From positions 434,001 through 498,000 of the forward strand of contig CAVRVO010000013.1 of assembly GCA_963724625.1 (NCBI GenBank): a stretch of 64,000 nt of DNA, in the 5' to 3' direction. The DNA comes from DATBVX01 sp963724625. Its GTDB lineage: Bacteria; Pseudomonadota; Gammaproteobacteria; Steroidobacterales; Steroidobacteraceae. Position numbers and translations under genes: made by a program. Position 1 is the stretch's first letter; the number at the start of each line of letters is the position of its first letter. Below are positions 63,093-64,000 of this stretch, one piece after another. Below the pieces are notes generated by a model. That model saw nothing but the letters and a program-made list of their open reading frames with translations, searched no databases and was not told the origin of the DNA.

Positions 63093-64000
63093 TGCCCCAG
63101 GGAGAGCTGCGCCTCGGTACCCGGCGATCGGCACTCGCGTGGGCGCAGAGCCTGTGGGTCGCTGAGCGCATCGAGGCACTCACATCCGGCACTCGCGTTG
63201 AACTGATCCCGATCGAGACTCGCGGCGATCGCATCACCGATCGGCCCTTGAGCCAGGTCGAGGGCAAGGAATTCTTCTCCGCAGAAATCGACGCCGCGCT
63301 ACTGTCAGGCGACGTCGACATCACCGTTCACTCGCTCAAGGATCTGAGTCTCGACCGACCGCCTGGCATCGAGCTCGCCGCGATTCCGCGACGGGAGAAT
63401 CCGCGTGACGTGATCGTTTTTCGTCACGACGTACCACAGCGCTTACTGTCTGGTCAGTCGCTGCGCATCGGCACGTCAGCGCCACGCCGTCTGGAGAACG
63501 TACCGCGATTTCTGGCTCAGGCACTCCCCGGCGATGGCAACGCCAAAGTCGAATGTGTCGAGATCCGTGGCAATGTCGACACGCGTCTTGGCCGCCTCCA
63601 TGAGCCCGAAGGCAGTGCGCGGCGCCTCGACGGAGTCGTGCTCGCACTCGCCGGTCTCATCAGGCTGTGGCGCGACGTCCGGGCTGAAGGTGGGCGCGAT
63701 CGGCTGAATCGATTGCTGCAAGACATTCGTTTCATGATTCTGCCGCTCACCCATTGCCCGTCTGCTCCGGGCCAGGGTGCGCTCGCCGTGGAGTGCCGCA
63801 GTGACGCCGCTGACGTGCGCGCAACACTCGCGCTTCTCAACGATGCGACGAGCACGCGGCTGGTAAAGGTCGAGCGCGAAGTGCTCGCGGAGTTCGGCGG
63901 CGGCTGTCACCAGCGGTTCGGCGCAACCTGCATCGAGCATCCCGCGTTCGGTTCCCTGCTCTACGTGCGTGGCACTGCCGATGATGGCAGGCCACTCGAT
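63092..64000 (+). CDS. hemC: hydroxymethylbilane synthase (porphobilinogen deaminase), truncated by window edge
   Basis: Starts at ATG 63092 and is open to the right edge (303 residues visible). It polymerises porphobilinogen using a dipyrromethane cofactor. Seen: LRLGTRRSALAWAQSLWVAE, the Asp-bearing TVHSLKDLS, LRIGTSAPRRLENV, VEIRGNVDTRLGRL, and the cofactor Cys in EFGGGCHQRFGA. It is somewhat divergent (APRR instead of the usual SLRR), like its hemA-like partner, which suggests the two evolved together. Confidence 0.9.
   Translation, partial: MPQGELRLGTRRSALAWAQSLWVAERIEALTSGTRVELIPIETRGDRITDRPLSQVEGKEFFSAEIDAALLSGDVDITVHSLKDLSLDRPPGIELAAIPRRENPRDVIVFRHDVPQRLLSGQSLRIGTSAPRRLENVPRFLAQALPGDGNAKVECVEIRGNVDTRLGRLHEPEGSARRLDGVVLALAGLIRLWRDVRAEGGRDRLNRLLQDIRFMILPLTHCPSAPGQGALAVECRSDAADVRATLALLNDATSTRLVKVEREVLAEFGGGCHQRFGATCIEHPAFGSLLYVRGTADDGRPLD

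Overview
The window reads as a stretch of a GC-rich Gammaproteobacterium chromosome. The conserved runs yebC-ruvCAB-ybgC-tolQRAB-pal-cpoB-queE-queC and sucAB-lpd, the abundant TonB/TonB-receptor machinery and the TolB-like/TPR membrane proteins suggest a relative of the Steroidobacter/Nevskia/Xanthomonas side of the class. That placement is inference from gene content. No phage, insertion sequence or CRISPR array was seen.

Layout. 1-4.6 kb: tail of a methyltransferase gene, tRNA-Lys, and a folate one-carbon set (metF-like and purU leftward, folD divergent). 4-13.4 kb: one long leftward housekeeping block (yebC, ruvCAB, ybgC, tolQRAB, pal, cpoB, queE, queC). 13.4-19 kb: rightward relA, a chimeric receiver-like/TPR/TonB protein and a quinone-reductase-like enzyme. 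19-21 kb: a TIR-transmembrane-TolB-like-TPR protein. 21-26.7 kb: 2-oxoglutarate dehydrogenase genes sucA, sucB, lpd. 26.8-35.7 kb: DUF5658 membrane protein, ada, a second metF-like gene, GST, another TolB-like/TPR protein, a ceramidase-like (CREST) protein, two hypothetical proteins, an outer-membrane barrel and tRNA-Arg. 35.8-39 kb: cytochrome b561 with a YedY-like molybdoenzyme, Ku, hemerythrin. 39.4-42.6 kb: an exported alpha/beta hydrolase and a phospholipase C/P1-nuclease-like domain fused to a predicted barrel. 42.7-46.6 kb: a more AT-rich patch with a phosphomannomutase relic and a three-gene surface-glycan-type operon, bounded by tRNA-Ala. 46.7-51.5 kb: GNAT, peroxiredoxin, histidine phosphatase, and a MarR-EmrA-EmrB efflux operon with a very clear promoter/operator. 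51.5-57.5 kb: hydrolase, acetyl-xylan-esterase/SGNH fusion, protocatechuate 4,5-dioxygenase (ligAB), phospholipase D family lipoprotein. 57.5-64 kb: Fur-box-preceded TonB receptor, TPR protein, tRNA-Ser, MAPEG protein, and a divergent hemA-like/hemC pair behind a second Fur-like box.

A striking global feature is that six otherwise convincing genes (lpd, the phospholipase/barrel gene, the glycan methyltransferase, emrB, the esterase fusion, a TPR protein) are each split into two frames. In every case the full span is one base longer than a multiple of three, and removal of a single base restores the family sequence. Six identical-type lesions, one in a central TCA-cycle gene, look more like residual one-base insertions in the assembly than real gene decay.

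Themes. The ligAB pair and the folate one-carbon enzymes (two MetF-like proteins, PurU, FolD) would fit growth on methoxylated aromatic compounds, but no O-demethylase is in the window. The most unusual proteins are the receiver-like/TonB chimera, the TIR/TPR protein, the phospholipase-barrel fusion, and the shortened GluTR-like protein coupled to hemC.
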